64,000 bases of DNA from Selaginella moellendorffii (Eukaryota; Streptophyta; Lycopodiopsida; Selaginellales; Selaginellaceae). The notes under the pieces were generated by a model. The model saw only the letters and a program-made list of their open reading frames with translations. It was not told the origin of the DNA and did no database searches. Numbering within the stretch: the first letter of the stretch is position 1; the number at the start of each line of letters is the position of its first letter. Shown one piece after another: positions 10,089 through 21,169 of this stretch. Both the position numbers and the translations under genes were made by a program. The stretch is taken from contig NW_003314266.1 in the NCBI RefSeq assembly GCF_000143415.4, forward strand, positions 518,463 to 582,462, given 5' to 3'.

Positions 10089-11201
10089 TTGGAGATGATC
10101 ACTGTTTTCGTGGATGTAGATGATACGCTCGTGTTCTTCAATCCGGAAGGGAAATTCTGTGTAGCGGGAGATACCGAGGGCCCTTACGAGCTCGTGCATG
10201 GTGGGAAAGAGTTCTTGCAGGCGCTGCGATCCATTCCAGGTTTGCAGCTCAATTTCTTTAGCGGCGGCCCGAGATCCAGGAACGTCGGCCTCGTCGATCA
10301 GATCCTCTGCGACGCGTTTGGTGATGGAGAGTGTGGCAAAATCAGGGTTTTCTCTGCGGAGGATCTCTTGCAAGGGGATCCTCCCAAGAAAAAGCTCGAG
10401 GGCTTGATCGAAGGGATCGATCTAGAGCAAACAATGGTGGTGGATGACACGGCCTATCACTACGCTGCGCCGGGAGAGGAAAGGAATTTTCTTCAGATCT
10501 ACGCGTGCTACTGCGAGAAGCACGATCACTACGCAGGCAAGGTGTTTATCATGTGGCGCGACAACAATCTCATCCGTGCTCTCGGTCTCATCCTGTGGGC
10601 TTTGGAGATTTCCAGTTCCGAGCCCTGCTCGCCGGTGGATGCCTTGTCTTTGCTCCAGTGGGGATCGTCATCCGGGGACGATGACTATCGCCACAACGCG
10701 ACCAATTCCCAGAGGGTCTACGACTTGGGATTGGAGGCAATGCGGCGAGTTAATCCGGATCTGGAGCTTCTCGATCGGGAGAAGCTCGGGATCTATCCCT
10801 GGTCGTGCGAGCTTCTAGAGGCTCTCACCGGCGAGCAGGACTCCCACTTTGGCAGCACCAATCTCTTTGACAAGGATCAAGTTGAAAGGGTCCGGTTGAG
10901 CTTGTCTCCCGTGTCGAGGGTAGCGATCGATCCAGCTCCATCGCTGTTGGTGGGAAAGGACGATGCGGCGGAGGTGAGAATCCAGTGGATTGGCGAGGAG
11001 AAGGAAGCGATTGGAAAGCAAAAGCTTGTGAAGCTCCCAATTGGGACGACTGGAAAGGTGGCGAAGGCAACGCTGGAACACATTCTTCCAGTGGAATCTG
11101 GGGTGCTCATGGTTGAGCCATGGGACGAGGTTGACGACGTCGAGATTCTAGATCATACTCACTTGTACACGTATGAAGGCTGCAAGATTTCCTTGTTTTG
11201 A
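10089..11201 (+). CDS. HAD-superfamily phosphatase, FCP1/NLI-interacting-factor-like
   Basis: This is a single-exon gene of 370 aa. The N-terminus carries the HAD nucleophile motif DVDDT (Asp9 and Asp11), then NFFSGG as a motif-II-like Ser/Thr strand, and VVDDTAYHY as the paired-acidic motif of the final HAD loop. Spacing of these blocks fits FCP1-like catalytic domains that dephosphorylate proteins. The C-terminal 200 residues are not recognised and contain no BRCT domain that I can see, so the substrate is unknown. A second in-frame ATG six bases downstream (10095) is an equally good start. Intronless structure distinguishes it from most neighbours. Confidence 0.75.
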   Translation: MEMITVFVDVDDTLVFFNPEGKFCVAGDTEGPYELVHGGKEFLQALRSIPGLQLNFFSGGPRSRNVGLVDQILCDAFGDGECGKIRVFSAEDLLQGDPPKKKLEGLIEGIDLEQTMVVDDTAYHYAAPGEERNFLQIYACYCEKHDHYAGKVFIMWRDNNLIRALGLILWALEISSSEPCSPVDALSLLQWGSSSGDDDYRHNATNSQRVYDLGLEAMRRVNPDLELLDREKLGIYPWSCELLEALTGEQDSHFGSTNLFDKDQVERVRLSLSPVSRVAIDPAPSLLVGKDDAAEVRIQWIGEEKEAIGKQKLVKLPIGTTGKVAKATLEHILPVESGVLMVEPWDEVDDVEILDHTHLYTYEGCKISLF

Positions 11202-11673
11202 TTGAATCCATAATCAATTGATCTAGAAGTGATCATGCACCCAACTGCTGCAGCTAGGTTCGTGATGGAGTACATAGTATTGGCTATATAGTTTTACATT
11301 TGAGATGCAAAAATTTAAATGAGTAAAAAAAAAAAAAATTGTTGTTAATATTTTGTAAGCTTATATAATATTTATTTTCATAATCTACTGTTTTAGTTTG
11401 TTTATTCCATCCAAATTTCACTATGTTGTGTATATATATTTCCGAAAGTCTAGTGGAACATTTGTAAACATTCACATAAAAACTTGAAATTCTCAACCGC
11501 AAACTTATTCAACTTATTCAATGTTGTTGTTGACCATAACTCGCTCTGAATCTTGGGGAAATACACAAGATCTTTCAAAGCTCCCAGTATTTCCATTTGG
11601 CACCTATGTCCACGTGGTAAACCTTAAACTAAACTATAAAATGAATTTACAATTGAATTTACTCTAAAGGTTT
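11202..11673. other. AT-rich convergent intergenic spacer
   Basis: This lies between the 3' ends of the phosphatase (plus) and SWEET (minus) genes. It contains a run of A near 11327 and a palindromic CCACGTGG at about 11610. No gene was seen. Confidence 0.5.
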
Positions 11674-12719
11674 TCACGATTGAGCTGCCGTGGTAGAGGT
11701 GTTAAGAGCTACGTCAACAAATTTCCCATTTTGCTTGGGCAACTCAATTCCACTCTCCAAATCCGGGGATTCACTCTCTTTGGCTTCCTTCTCGTCGGGC
11801 ACCTGCCACGTCAGCAAGTTACCAGGCTTGTAATATATGTAGTGGCAAAAGAGCTGGACGGCGCCTCCGGCTAGTCCAAGAACATTGGGAACCTGAATTG
11901 AGCAAACTTCGTGGTTAATTCCCTATAAATATTACTGCAAAATCTTACCAGTATGTAAATGTCGTGCTTCAAGAGTGCGTACACAAACCACAGGGCACTG
12001 TTGATGAAGACGGTCAAGCACAGGTAAAAAGGTAAGAACTCGACACTTTTGGTCTTGAAAATCCGGTACTGCAAGACAGAGGATTTGTGATTAGCGATGA
12101 TAACAAGGAAGGTTAAGGTTTTAATCCGCCAACTTACCATCACGGACAAAGGTGACCAATACATTGCGATGTTGAGGACGATGCAAAGAACTCCAAAGAT
12201 TGTAATCCTCGTGTCCTTGCTATGGATTCCGAGACTTATGCCAAAGCCCACGGCCGCCATGAGCGCCAAGCACGAAAACGTATAAAGGGATGTTCTTTTC
12301 TGCAAATTCAAAGGGGGCAAAGTTGGCAAAGAATCGATCACCCTTAAAACAAATCCTTACCAATGCCTTGGGCGATTTCCTCGCGTAGAACAAGAAAAGC
12401 AAGACGTAGATCACGTTGAGAACCGTCCCAAGCCCATTGATGGTGACGACCAGCATTGCGTTTTTGTTGATTGGCGAGCCATACAGAACCCAGAGAATAC
12501 AATTTAGGAGTGAAGCGATATAGGGCACCGATGAGAAGGATTCCGTGGATTTCTTCTTTGCAATCCTTATGAAAGTGAGTCTGCAATGGCAAAGCAAGAA
12601 TCAGATTGGGAAAAGAGGATCATAGCAAGAAAAAGAGTGAAAACATACATCGAAGACAAGAACATCAACGCTGCAACAACATTCCCAGCCACTCCAATAA
12701 TCGTTGCTGCGATCGCCAT
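11674..12719 (-). CDS. SWEET-family sugar transporter, five exons
   Basis: SWEET proteins are seven-helix uniporters that move sugars across plasma or vacuolar membranes, built from two MtN3/saliva triple-helix bundles. Exons are 12649-12719, 12361-12580, 12138-12299, 11949-12068 and 11674-11892; all splice in phase to give 263 aa. Family hallmarks are visible: AATIIGVAGNVVAALMFLS, KKKSTESFSSVPYIASLLNC, the first-bundle LWVLYGSP, then MYWSPLSVM, FKTKSVEFLPFYLCL and VPNVLGLAGGAVQL. The C-terminal tail is hydrophilic, as usual. The length is typical. The start is the first Met, directly before helix 1. I cannot assign the clade or substrate from sequence alone. Confidence 0.9.
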
Positions 12720-14078
12720 CCTGCTCTAAATCCCGTAACCCAAAGCCTCAGTTTTATAAGATAGGCAATACCTTTTTTACTGGCAAAAAGGCTCCTTTTG
12801 GGTTCATAAAATCTTATCCATTCAATTTCTTATCATAGAAACTAATGCCAATTGTATTATTATAATACATGTTAATTATTTTAAGTATATCTTCTTCAAA
12901 CCAAGCATCTGACTCTTACTGTCATGGAACATAAAATCTACTAGTTTTATAACTTCCACCATAACTTATTATGTACCAATGTTTCAAACCCTCAGCTAAT
13001 CTGACTACAGTAGTACCAATCCCTTCAATAACCCAAGCCTAATAATACTTTTTTAGCCATCCATTCATTTACCAACAAAAAATTTATCAGCAGCCAGTTA
13101 ACCATTGACTTTTTATATGACTTTTAACCTTGGCCATCTGCATAAATTTAGTTCATGTCATTAATCTTTGGAGTTTAAATAACAAATCCCCCACTCCTAT
13201 TTAAATCATCTGGAACAAATTTTTCCTGTCATTGACAGAGATGGTTGTGCAAAGATAGCCAAATTTTTATGGTTATGTGAAGTTTAACAGTAATTCCTTT
13301 GATCTTACCCTGGTTCTTCTACACCAAGAGAAAGTATCTACGAACAGGCTGGATGACTGCTCAACTTGCAAGGCTATTTTAGCAATTCCCTTTCATTCCA
13401 GTGGGACCAAAGCACCAAAGTTCATGGTTTTTCCACGGGAAATCTTGTAGAAATGGAAGAAGACAACATTGAAATATCGTCATACTTGAGATTTTTCGGC
13501 CATACATATGGTTGGTATTGCAAGAGCTAGGAATCTCTTCTCTGGCTGTGCGATTAAATCTGGCTACAGTAGAGCAGTACGAGCAAAATCCCAACAAACA
13601 AGTTGTGAGCAAGTCGGTGTTCTTTGTATTTTCCTTCCTCGACATGTTTTCCATGCCTCGAAATGACTCGCAAGCCAATCAACGTTGGAAGAGCAAACGA
13701 TGAAAACATCAAACAATTGTACAATACGGACCAACATGGAAAAAAAATCAGTCTATCTGATCGCTACAAGTCACCTTCCACGTCAGCGGGTCCCGCTCCA
13801 CATCAGCTATGACTCGAAACAGCTCAGCATAATTGCCACGTGGATTTTGAGCACACACGGTCTTTTATACCGTGAATTGTGTTTGTGTGTGTGCTCCTTT
13901 TTCTTCCCCTGCCCCCCATGCGTGTAGCCTCTCTAGGGTTTCCCCGTTCTTGTGTGCCACTGGAGTGGAATCGCGGCACGCGGCGAATCTTCCGGCATTT
14001 CCAAGGCTGTAAGATTATTTAACAGCGCCTAGAATCGCGAGCGCGAGCTGGAAATCTTGCGAATCCGGGGCTACATTC
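12720..14078. other. Divergent intergenic region with ACGT elements
   Basis: This is the shared upstream region of the divergent SWEET and ERD6-like transporters. A perfect palindromic G-box CCACGTGG lies at 13836-13843, about 235 bp before the ERD6-like start, with a second ACGT-core site (CACGTCAG) near 13779. Paired ACGT sites are typical targets of bZIP factors; function here is inferred. The rest is AT-rich with no supported gene. Confidence 0.5.
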
Positions 14079-16372
14079 ATGGGCGTGGATTTGGAAGTGG
14101 GGAGGAATGGCGAGCGGCAGCCTCTGCTGGCCGGGAAGAGCAGCAAGAGCGCTGGTAGCAGCAGCCGGGGCAAGAGACGGGAGAAGCGAGTGAGGGGAAG
14201 TGTTCTCTACACGGTGTTTTGCACCATCGTCGTGGCTCTGGGGCCGATCACGTTTGGTTTCTCGGTAAGCTCGCTTTCCCTTCTTCGTGAATTTCTAATT
14301 TTGAGAAAGATATATCTAACTGTTCGTTGTTTGCTACTTTTTCCCTCTTTCCTTTTGTAGGTCGGCTATTCATCTCCCACGCAGCAAAAATTGACCGAGG
14401 ATTTGGGGCTTAGTCTCTCCGAGGTACTGAGAGAACTGTGAAATCTTGTCTAGAAATTCTGCTAACTTGTTTTTGTAGTTCTCCATGTATGGTTCTCTGG
14501 TAAATGCCGGTGCCATGGCTGGAGCTATTCTCAGTGGCCGTATAGCTGATCGCTTTGGACGGAAAGGGGTAAGCAGGCCAAACGCGAAACAAAAAGTTCT
14601 CATTCTTTTGCTCTTTTTATCAGGCACTTGTAATTGCTTCGATTCCACACATTGCTGGATGGATCTTAAACGCCCTGGCCATGGTAAGTAGCTTCTCGCT
14701 GTCAATTCAGCATCACGAAGTTTCCTTTTTGTTCCAGAATGTCGCCAGCCTGTACATAGCAAGATTGCTCGTCGGGTTTGGAGTCGGTGTTATTTCTTTC
14801 ACTGTAAGTGCGTCAATGTTCGATTTCTCTTATTTAATTTGGAAATTCAGGTACCAATGTACATTGCTGAGATTTCTCCCAAGAATTTGAGAGGAAGCCT
14901 GGGTGCTATAAATCAGGTGAGTCCTTCAAAGTATAACTCACCGTACTGATCTTGTATTTTTCGTTTTGTAGCTTTCGGTTACCACTGGAATCTTCTTGTC
15001 GTACTTAGGAGGTCTTGTTTTGCCCTGGAGAACTCTTGCTTTAGTTGGTATGCCACGCGCCGTGTTTGCTTTTGAGCACTCTCTAATGCCTGCCTTTTGT
15101 TGATCAGGGGTTGCTCCGTGTAGCGTTCTCCTCGTGGGCCTTTTCTTTATTCCAGAATCTCCTCGGTGGCTGGTCAGTCTCTCGCCAACCTTTTCTTTTT
15201 CCCTGGTTGACTTACTCGTTGGTTGCTTGTGAAGGCCAAAATGGGGATTGAAGACACTCTTATCACGTCACTGCAAGCATTGCGTGGAAAGGACTCCGAT
15301 ATTTCTTCAGAAGTATCGGAAATCAAGGTAATTCCTTTTGGTTTTTTGTTAGATTTCCACGCTGACACATTGCTTTTGCAAATAGGACGCCGTCGATATA
15401 TCGTATAAGCAAGAGGCTAATGTAAGGATGTCTGACCTTTGCAAGAAGACGATTTTCCTTCCCCTTACTGTAAGTCAATGTAGTGTTTACGCTTGCATGT
15501 TCTATCTAACACGGCTCTGCTCTTGCATGACTGAAGATCACAATCGGGTTGCTATTGTTGCAACAAATTTCGGGCATCAATGCTATTTTGTTCTATTCTA
15601 GTGCCATATTCCACTCTGCGGGTATGATCGTATTGATGTGCTATGCTTATTTATTAAGCTCTTTCTTTTGTACAGGATTCAGCTCAAGCAATCTTGCGTC
15701 GCTCTCGTTGGCTCTCCTTCAGGTAAATATCCATATATCAAGCCATCACCATATCATAACACACTGTTCTTGCAGGTGGTAATGACCGGCGTGGCTGCTG
15801 TGCTCATGGACAGAGCCGGACGACGCCTCCTTCTCATGGTCTCGGGCGCTGGAATGGCAGTGAGCTGCTTTCTAGTCGGATTTGCATTCTATCTGCAACA
15901 GCATATGGACGCGACTTCTCACTTTGCACCCTTTGTCGGCAACCTCGCGTTGATCAGTCTATTGGTAAGTCTCTAAAAAAAAAACTAGTTTCTCCCGTGA
16001 ACTAACATAGGCGTGCTCACAATCTAGGTGTACATAACCTCCTTCGCTCTTGGAATGGGGCCTATTCCCTGGATCATAATGTCCGAGGTTCTTCCCTCAC
16101 ACATCAAAGGCTTGGGTGGAAGCGTTGCGACGTTGGTGAACTGGACTTTCTCGTGGCTTGTGACTATGTCCTTTAATTTCTTACTCAACTGGAGCTCCAC
16201 AGGTAAAACAAGCTTTCTCCAGAGATATGGAACTAATGCTCTCTTTTTCTCTCCAGGTTCTTTCGCTCTCTTCGCTGGAATGTGCGCGTTCACTGTCCTG
16301 TTCGTGGCTGTTCTAGTCCCTGAAACTCGGGGAAGAACACTGGAAGAGATCGAAGCTCTCTTCCAGGAGTAG
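14079..16372 (+). CDS. ERD6-like monosaccharide transporter (MFS), many short exons
   Basis: This is a major-facilitator sugar/H+ symporter related to the plant ERD6-like group, which exports hexoses, often from the vacuole. The N-terminus has a dileucine-type ERQPLL near residue 14, a known vacuolar-sorting pattern in this group. Exons then give [42 protein letters not shown] (first sugar-transporter signature), [74 protein letters not shown] and [13 protein letters not shown]. All family signatures are present in order through about a dozen or more very short introns, and no frameshift was found. The stop is at 16370. The divergent SWEET gene next door makes this a sugar-transport pair. Confidence 0.88.
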
Positions 16373-16530
16373 CAAGGCTCTCGTTCGCGCTTTCATTTCC
16401 ACCATTCCATACACCAGGGGGATTCGCTATATTCATTACCATAGAGGTGTTCGGCTCGATTTTTTTGTCCCCTCGCCAAAAAGCGTAAATGTTTGTAAAA
16501 CTTGTGTAAAGAGAAAAAGGTTTGATCTCG

Positions 16531-16703
16531 AGCTTTCTAGCAAAAACGAATAAAATGCGATTTCCATGAAAAAGTATAAGTAGTGTGGGAACTGAAGAAA
16601 AAAAAATCCAAGCTTTCTCATGATCCGCTACGAATAAATGCGAGTTTCATGAAAAATTATAAGTAGTGAGCATTTGGAAGCTCCAAAGAATAGAAAAATC
16701 CAC
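16531..16703. repeat. Diverged tandem duplication of about 85 bp
   Basis: Copy 1 starts at 16531 and copy 2 at 16611, both with agctttct. Both share cgaataaaatgcga/cgaataaatgcgag, ttccatgaaaaa/tttcatgaaaaa and tataagtagtg. It lies between convergent gene ends and may carry polyadenylation signals for both. Confidence 0.7.
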
Positions 16704-16714
16704 ATGACTAGAAC

Positions 16715-19465
16715 TTATCTTCCTTGAGGATTGACGAGCTGGGAGAAGACCGCGCTGGCGGAGGCGTCCTCCGAGTAGCCATCGTAGTAATCGTCAGTAA
16801 CTTCGCTCGCGGTTCGCTGGCTCTCGTTAGAAGCTTGCCCAGGCGCTTGACGAGCGCTGATTGGAACACTAGAAGTAGCACCACCATTCTCCACCGCCCC
16901 AGCCGCCGGCGCCGCTACTCCACCGCCAGCATCGCCACCAGCACCACCATTCTCGCGTCCAAATCTCCTCTGCGCGGCCTCCTGGATGTGCAGCGCCGAC
17001 TCGAGGTTCCACAGCACATCGCCCATGCTCGGCCTCTGGACGCCATTCTCTTGCAAGCACTTGTCCGCGGTCTCGCCAACTTTCCTCACCGACGCCATGT
17101 CCGCGTCCTCGTCGCTCCCGGGCCTCCGCAGCGTCGGGTCCAGTATCTCCTCCAGCCTCCCGCTGCGCTGCGCGCTCATCGCCCACTCGGCGATGTTAAC
17201 TTGCTCTCTCGGCAGCGCCGGATCGATGGCGGGACGCGCGCACATCACCTCCACCATCACCACTCCAAAGCTGTACACGTCCGACTTGTCCGTGAGCTGC
17301 TGCCGCCGGAAGTACTCCGGATCCAGGTACCCGAAGCTCCCCTTCACGGCCGTGGAGACGTGCGTTTGATCCAGCATCGGCCCCGTCTTGGACAGCCCAA
17401 AGTCGGACACTTTCGCCACCAGCTGCTCGTCTAGAAGGATGTTGGTGGTCTTCACGTCCCGGTGGATGATCGCGGCTCCGGTGTGGAGGTAGTGCAATCC
17501 CCGCGCCGCCCCGACCAGGATCTCCAGCCGGTGCCGCCAGGAAAGCGGCTGGAGATCCTCCGTGCCGTAGAGATGGCCGCGGAGAGGCCCCCGGGCCATG
17601 TACTCGTAGACCAGGATCATCTCCGACTGCTCGTCGCAGTAGCCGATGAGAGAGACAAGGTGGCGGTGGCGGAGCTTGGACAGGAGCCCGATCTCCGCCT
17701 GGAACTCGGCTATGCCTTGCTCCGACCTCGGGTTGCCGCGCTTCACCGCCACCTCCAGCGTGCCATTGTCGATCTCGCCCTTGTAGACGCGACCGAATCC
17801 TCCCACGCCGAGGAGCCTTGCCTCGTCGAAGCTGTTCGTGGCCTCGGCGATCTCCTGGAGCGTGAAGTAGCGGCCGTGGCCTCCGGCGCTGGCAGCCGAG
17901 CCGGCATTGTAGTAACTCCCGGCGGCACTCCTGGGCGAGCCGGCTCCCATCGTGGAGCCGAGCGTGGTGAGTGAGAAAGCATGGTGGTGGTGGTGGGGGT
18001 GGCCGTTTCCCAGAGCTTGCCAGGACGAAGCGCTCGGCTTCTTCCCGCCACCTTTGCAGCAGCGGAAGAAGAAACCAATCGCGAGCGCGATCGCCACCAG
18101 CGCGAACACCCCGCCAGCGACGCAGCCGATTATCACACCGAGGTGGTGGCCGCCGTTACCGCCACTGTCCGAGCTCCGCGGCACCACAGCCAGCCCATCC
18201 ACGCTCCCGGACGAGTCGTTGAGCCGGAAGATCTCCACGCCGTTTAGAATCGCGTCCTGGACCTGGCTGTTCGATCCGGTGAGAGGCCCAACTTGGAGCC
18301 GGAGGTTGGCGAGCCCGTCCACTGGAAGAACCAGGAAATCTCGGTAGTAGGGAGTGTTGGCGGCGCCGGTTTGCTGGATCAAATCTAGAGCTCGGATGGC
18401 TGTCCGGTTGTTGATGTAAACGCTGAAGATCCTTTGCATTGGAGAGCTGTAGACGAGCTCCGCGAAGTGGAGGCGGACGTAGTGGGCATAGCCGGGCGCG
18501 ACCGAGAACGCCCACGAGATGTTAAACGCGTTTGTGACGGTGTTGGAGCCGCCCAGGGACCGCGCGGTACCGTAGACGCCGCGCGGCGCAATGTACTCGG
18601 GCACCGTGGCCGGGTAGACGATGTCCGGTACCGCCGGCGGCACGGGCACCCCTCGCGCGACTCCTTGGAGGAAGGGCTCGTCCGGCAGCCACGTCCGGGC
18701 CTGGGAGGAGGAATCGTTGCCCGGGGCGATGAGGTCCCCGCCCACATTGAGGCGGTAGAGCGTGCGCGCCAGGATCCCGGCGATCTCCACTTGCCGGCTC
18801 TCGCTGGCCTCGGGCGAGATCTCCACGACGCTGGGCGACAGCGCGTCGCGCGCCATGGAGATGAGCTCGATGCCGCTGACGAAGGCGATGAAGGAGGCGC
18901 TGGGGGTGAGCGTGACGGCGACGGCGGTGCCGCTGGTGTGGATCGTGAACTCCCTCACCACCGGGCTCGATCCATTGCCGGCGGCAATGTCTTCCGCGAT
19001 GCTGGAGTTCGCGATGAGCAGCCGCGATCCAATCGCGACCGAGAAGCGCGCGCGCGAGGAGGCGTCCGCGAGAGGGGCGAAGTGGAGGCGGACCCAATGC
19101 CGTCCCGGGCTGATGGAGAAGCTATAGCTTGCCGGGCTGGTGAATACCCGTGCCGCGCGGTATGGGACGGAGGTACCGCTCGTACCGCGCGTACTGTTGG
19201 TCGGCGTGCCGCCGGCAACAAGCCTGGGATTCTCGGCATCGGGCGTCCATTCCAGGCCATTGCCATCGATGGCGCTGCGCGATTCCCCACAGCTGATCCT
19301 AAACACATCCTGTGGCTTCCACTGCGCGCTGGATCGGCCCAAGAGCGCGAGGAAGGAGGCGAGAACGATGAAGAAGAAGAGGGGATGATCTGGGCGAGAA
19401 ATTGGGCGATTCCCTCGATCAATTCTCATCTGGGCGGCTAGAATTCGCATACCTGTGACCCGCAT
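16715..19465 (-). CDS. CrRLK1L-type receptor-like kinase (FERONIA/THESEUS family), intronless
   Basis: The product is 916 aa, close to family norm. It has a signal peptide (hydrophobic core LFFFIVLASFLALLG before SSAQ), a malectin-like extracellular region of about residues 50-425 with the family openers FRISCGES and YVRLHFAEL, a transmembrane helix around 445-465 (GCVAGGVFALVAIALAIGFF) followed by basic residues, and a Ser/Thr kinase domain at about 545-820. Kinase motifs are complete: GVGGFGRVYKG, VAVKR, HRDVKTTNILL, DFGLSK, GSFGYLDPEYF and SDVYSFGVV. These kinases monitor cell-wall integrity and bind RALF peptides with glycolipid-anchored partners. Intronless structure is typical of CrRLK1L genes. 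The start could be one of several Met residues in the first 13 codons. GC-rich third positions create long antisense frames that are not genes. Confidence 0.93.
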   Translation of the reverse strand: MRVTGMRILAAQMRIDRGNRPISRPDHPLFFFIVLASFLALLGRSSAQWKPQDVFRISCGESRSAIDGNGLEWTPDAENPRLVAGGTPTNSTRGTSGTSVPYRAARVFTSPASYSFSISPGRHWVRLHFAPLADASSRARFSVAIGSRLLIANSSIAEDIAAGNGSSPVVREFTIHTSGTAVAVTLTPSASFIAFVSGIELISMARDALSPSVVEISPEASESRQVEIAGILARTLYRLNVGGDLIAPGNDSSSQARTWLPDEPFLQGVARGVPVPPAVPDIVYPATVPEYIAPRGVYGTARSLGGSNTVTNAFNISWAFSVAPGYAHYVRLHFAELVYSSPMQRIFSVYINNRTAIRALDLIQQTGAANTPYYRDFLVLPVDGLANLRLQVGPLTGSNSQVQDAILNGVEIFRLNDSSGSVDGLAVVPRSSDSGGNGGHHLGVIIGCVAGGVFALVAIALAIGFFFRCCKGGGKKPSASSWQALGNGHPHHHHHAFSLTTLGSTMGAGSPRSAAGSYYNAGSAASAGGHGRYFTLQEIAEATNSFDEARLLGVGGFGRVYKGEIDNGTLEVAVKRGNPRSEQGIAEFQAEIGLLSKLRHRHLVSLIGYCDEQSEMILVYEYMARGPLRGHLYGTEDLQPLSWRHRLEILVGAARGLHYLHTGAAIIHRDVKTTNILLDEQLVAKVSDFGLSKTGPMLDQTHVSTAVKGSFGYLDPEYFRRQQLTDKSDVYSFGVVMVEVMCARPAIDPALPREQVNIAEWAMSAQRSGRLEEILDPTLRRPGSDEDADMASVRKVGETADKCLQENGVQRPSMGDVLWNLESALHIQEAAQRRFGRENGGAGGDAGGGVAAPAAGAVENGGATSSVPISARQAPGQASNESQRTASEVTDDYYDGYSEDASASAVFSQLVNPQGR

Positions 19466-19750
19466 TGCCGCGACTTGGAGCTCAGATCATGGGAGGAGCC
19501 GCGCTCGATCTGATCGAAGTGGAACCCTATAGTGTTTGTTTTTCTTTTCCTCTCTTCTTTCCGAATCGTGCGAGAAGGGCTCGCCGCATTGGGCGGTGGT
19601 TTTGGCTGGATCCAGTTCACTCCACTGGCAGTACCAAGCGCGTCCCCATTAGATCTAAGCAAAACAGAGACAAATTAAAGGTTCTTTTTCTTTTAGGGTT
19701 CTTCGCGAATTTAGGGTTCCTCCCTCTGTTTCTAGGGTTTGTGGATCTTC

Positions 19751-20761
19751 TCACTTGCTGGTGACCGCGGCGCCATCGCTCAGGGACAAATGTGGCTGCT
19801 GCTGCTTGCCCAGGTGCTGTTGCTGATCGATCAGGGCCGGGAATGGCGCGGCCAGGAATTGAAAGGAATCGAGGCCCGGGGGTGGATGGTGCCATTGCGG
19901 AAGAGGCCCCGCCAGGAGGAGCGTGTGGAGCAGTGGGCCGGCGTTCATCACCGCCTGGAGCAGCTTGCCGCGCTCGGGGAGATTTCGCAGCATTAGGTTG
20001 AGATTCATCTCGGTGGTCGCGTGATCTTCCACGGCGGCGGCGGTGGGATCCTCGAATTTCCTGGCCGAGGGATCGAAGTCTCTCACTGCCCTGGCGTAGT
20101 CGCTGTGCTGCTGGAGGGGCGTGAGGATGGAAGCGAGCGCCGAGCCATTGTTTTGGAGCGAGGAGCTTAGAATGGTGGTGGTGGCCGGGGAGAAGAGACT
20201 TGGAGGGAGATGGGGTGGAGGAGGATCGAATGGGCTTTGTTGCTGGAAGTGGTGGTGATTCTCGGCATTGGAGTCCACCATCGCGGCAGACGCTGCCACC
20301 AAGGGCTCCACGCTATACAGCGAGAATCCACCATCGCCACCACGATCATCGTCCACTTGCGCAGCTCCTCCTCCTCCAAGCAAAGTGGCTTGATCCTCGC
20401 GGCTGTTCTCGAAGCTAGGGAAATCAAACCACTCGGCGGACTGATCGTGGTGATCGTTGAAGCTGCTGTGGTGATCCAGGGGGCTGTCAGCGATGAAGGA
20501 AGCGGCGGCGGCGAGGCTGCAGCTCGAGATGCTGGAGCTACACACCACCACATTGCTTTGGAGCTCCATGAATCTCTGGATGGCTTCGTCGCGCTCCCGG
20601 CGCGCGATCACCAAGAGCTCCTCCAGCTGCGCCACCTTAGCTTTGTGGACCGCCGCCTGGGCCTTGGCCGCTGACCGCGTCGACTCCAGCTCCAGCTTCG
20701 CCGCCATGATCATGCTCCTCAGCTCCTCGACGCTCTGGATGGGTTTTGCGATTCGTTCCAT
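19751..20761 (-). CDS. DUF1635-family plant protein
   Basis: The N-terminal 80 residues match the DUF1635 pattern: VEELRSMIMAAKLELESTR, then HKAKVAQLEELLVIARRERDEA, a predicted coiled coil. The rest is low-complexity, rich in Ser, His, Pro and Asn, with NLMLRNLPERGKLLQAV followed by GPLLHTLLLAGPLPQWHHPPP near the C-terminus, also a family trait. ATG 20761 (MERIAKP) is preferred; an upstream in-frame ATG at 20794 would add 11 residues. Length is about 336 aa. The molecular function of the family is unknown. The upstream flank at 20939 is the left edge of the large tandem duplication, so this gene was not duplicated. Confidence 0.75.
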   Translation of the reverse strand: MERIAKPIQSVEELRSMIMAAKLELESTRSAAKAQAAVHKAKVAQLEELLVIARRERDEAIQRFMELQSNVVVCSSSISSCSLAAAASFIADSPLDHHSSFNDHHDQSAEWFDFPSFENSREDQATLLGGGGAAQVDDDRGGDGGFSLYSVEPLVAASAAMVDSNAENHHHFQQQSPFDPPPPHLPPSLFSPATTTILSSSLQNNGSALASILTPLQQHSDYARAVRDFDPSARKFEDPTAAAVEDHATTEMNLNLMLRNLPERGKLLQAVMNAGPLLHTLLLAGPLPQWHHPPPGLDSFQFLAAPFPALIDQQQHLGKQQQPHLSLSDGAAVTSK

Positions 20762-21169
20762 CGCCAAAGAAGGATCACGATCACGTAAGAACACACTCGA
20801 GCAGCGATCGATCGACCAACCTGGTTGGAGCGGCCGTTTGGCGAAGAGCTCCCAATGCTTCCATCCATGGATGAAACGCTAGCTTCCATCTCTCATCGCT
20901 CCTCCCTCATGCTTGAAAGGAAGATGGGTTTCCAATTGTGGAAGACCAACGGCTTTAAAAGCGAAGACCGCATTTAAATCGCTACTCCTACTATTTGGTA
21001 AGCAAATTAAAGCCAGTTTACCACTAATTCACGCACCAACCGTCCGGGTCAACTCTAAAGTCAACAATTTTGACTTTTAAACATTGTCTGTTGATGCGTA
21101 GAATATTCTTATATTATATTGTTGGTCAAATAACGCTTAGACAACGAGGTACTTCTTTTGAGTTCTATT

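Noticed and set aside
13379-13678. 99-codon minus-strand open frame
   Set aside because: Composition and codon order look random, no splice context or homology was recognised, and it lies in the divergent promoter of two transporter genes.
18434-19441. 335-codon plus-strand open frame
   Set aside because: It is antisense to the CrRLK1L ectodomain; its Arg/Gly/Asp-rich composition is an artefact of GC-rich third positions, and no family blocks are present.
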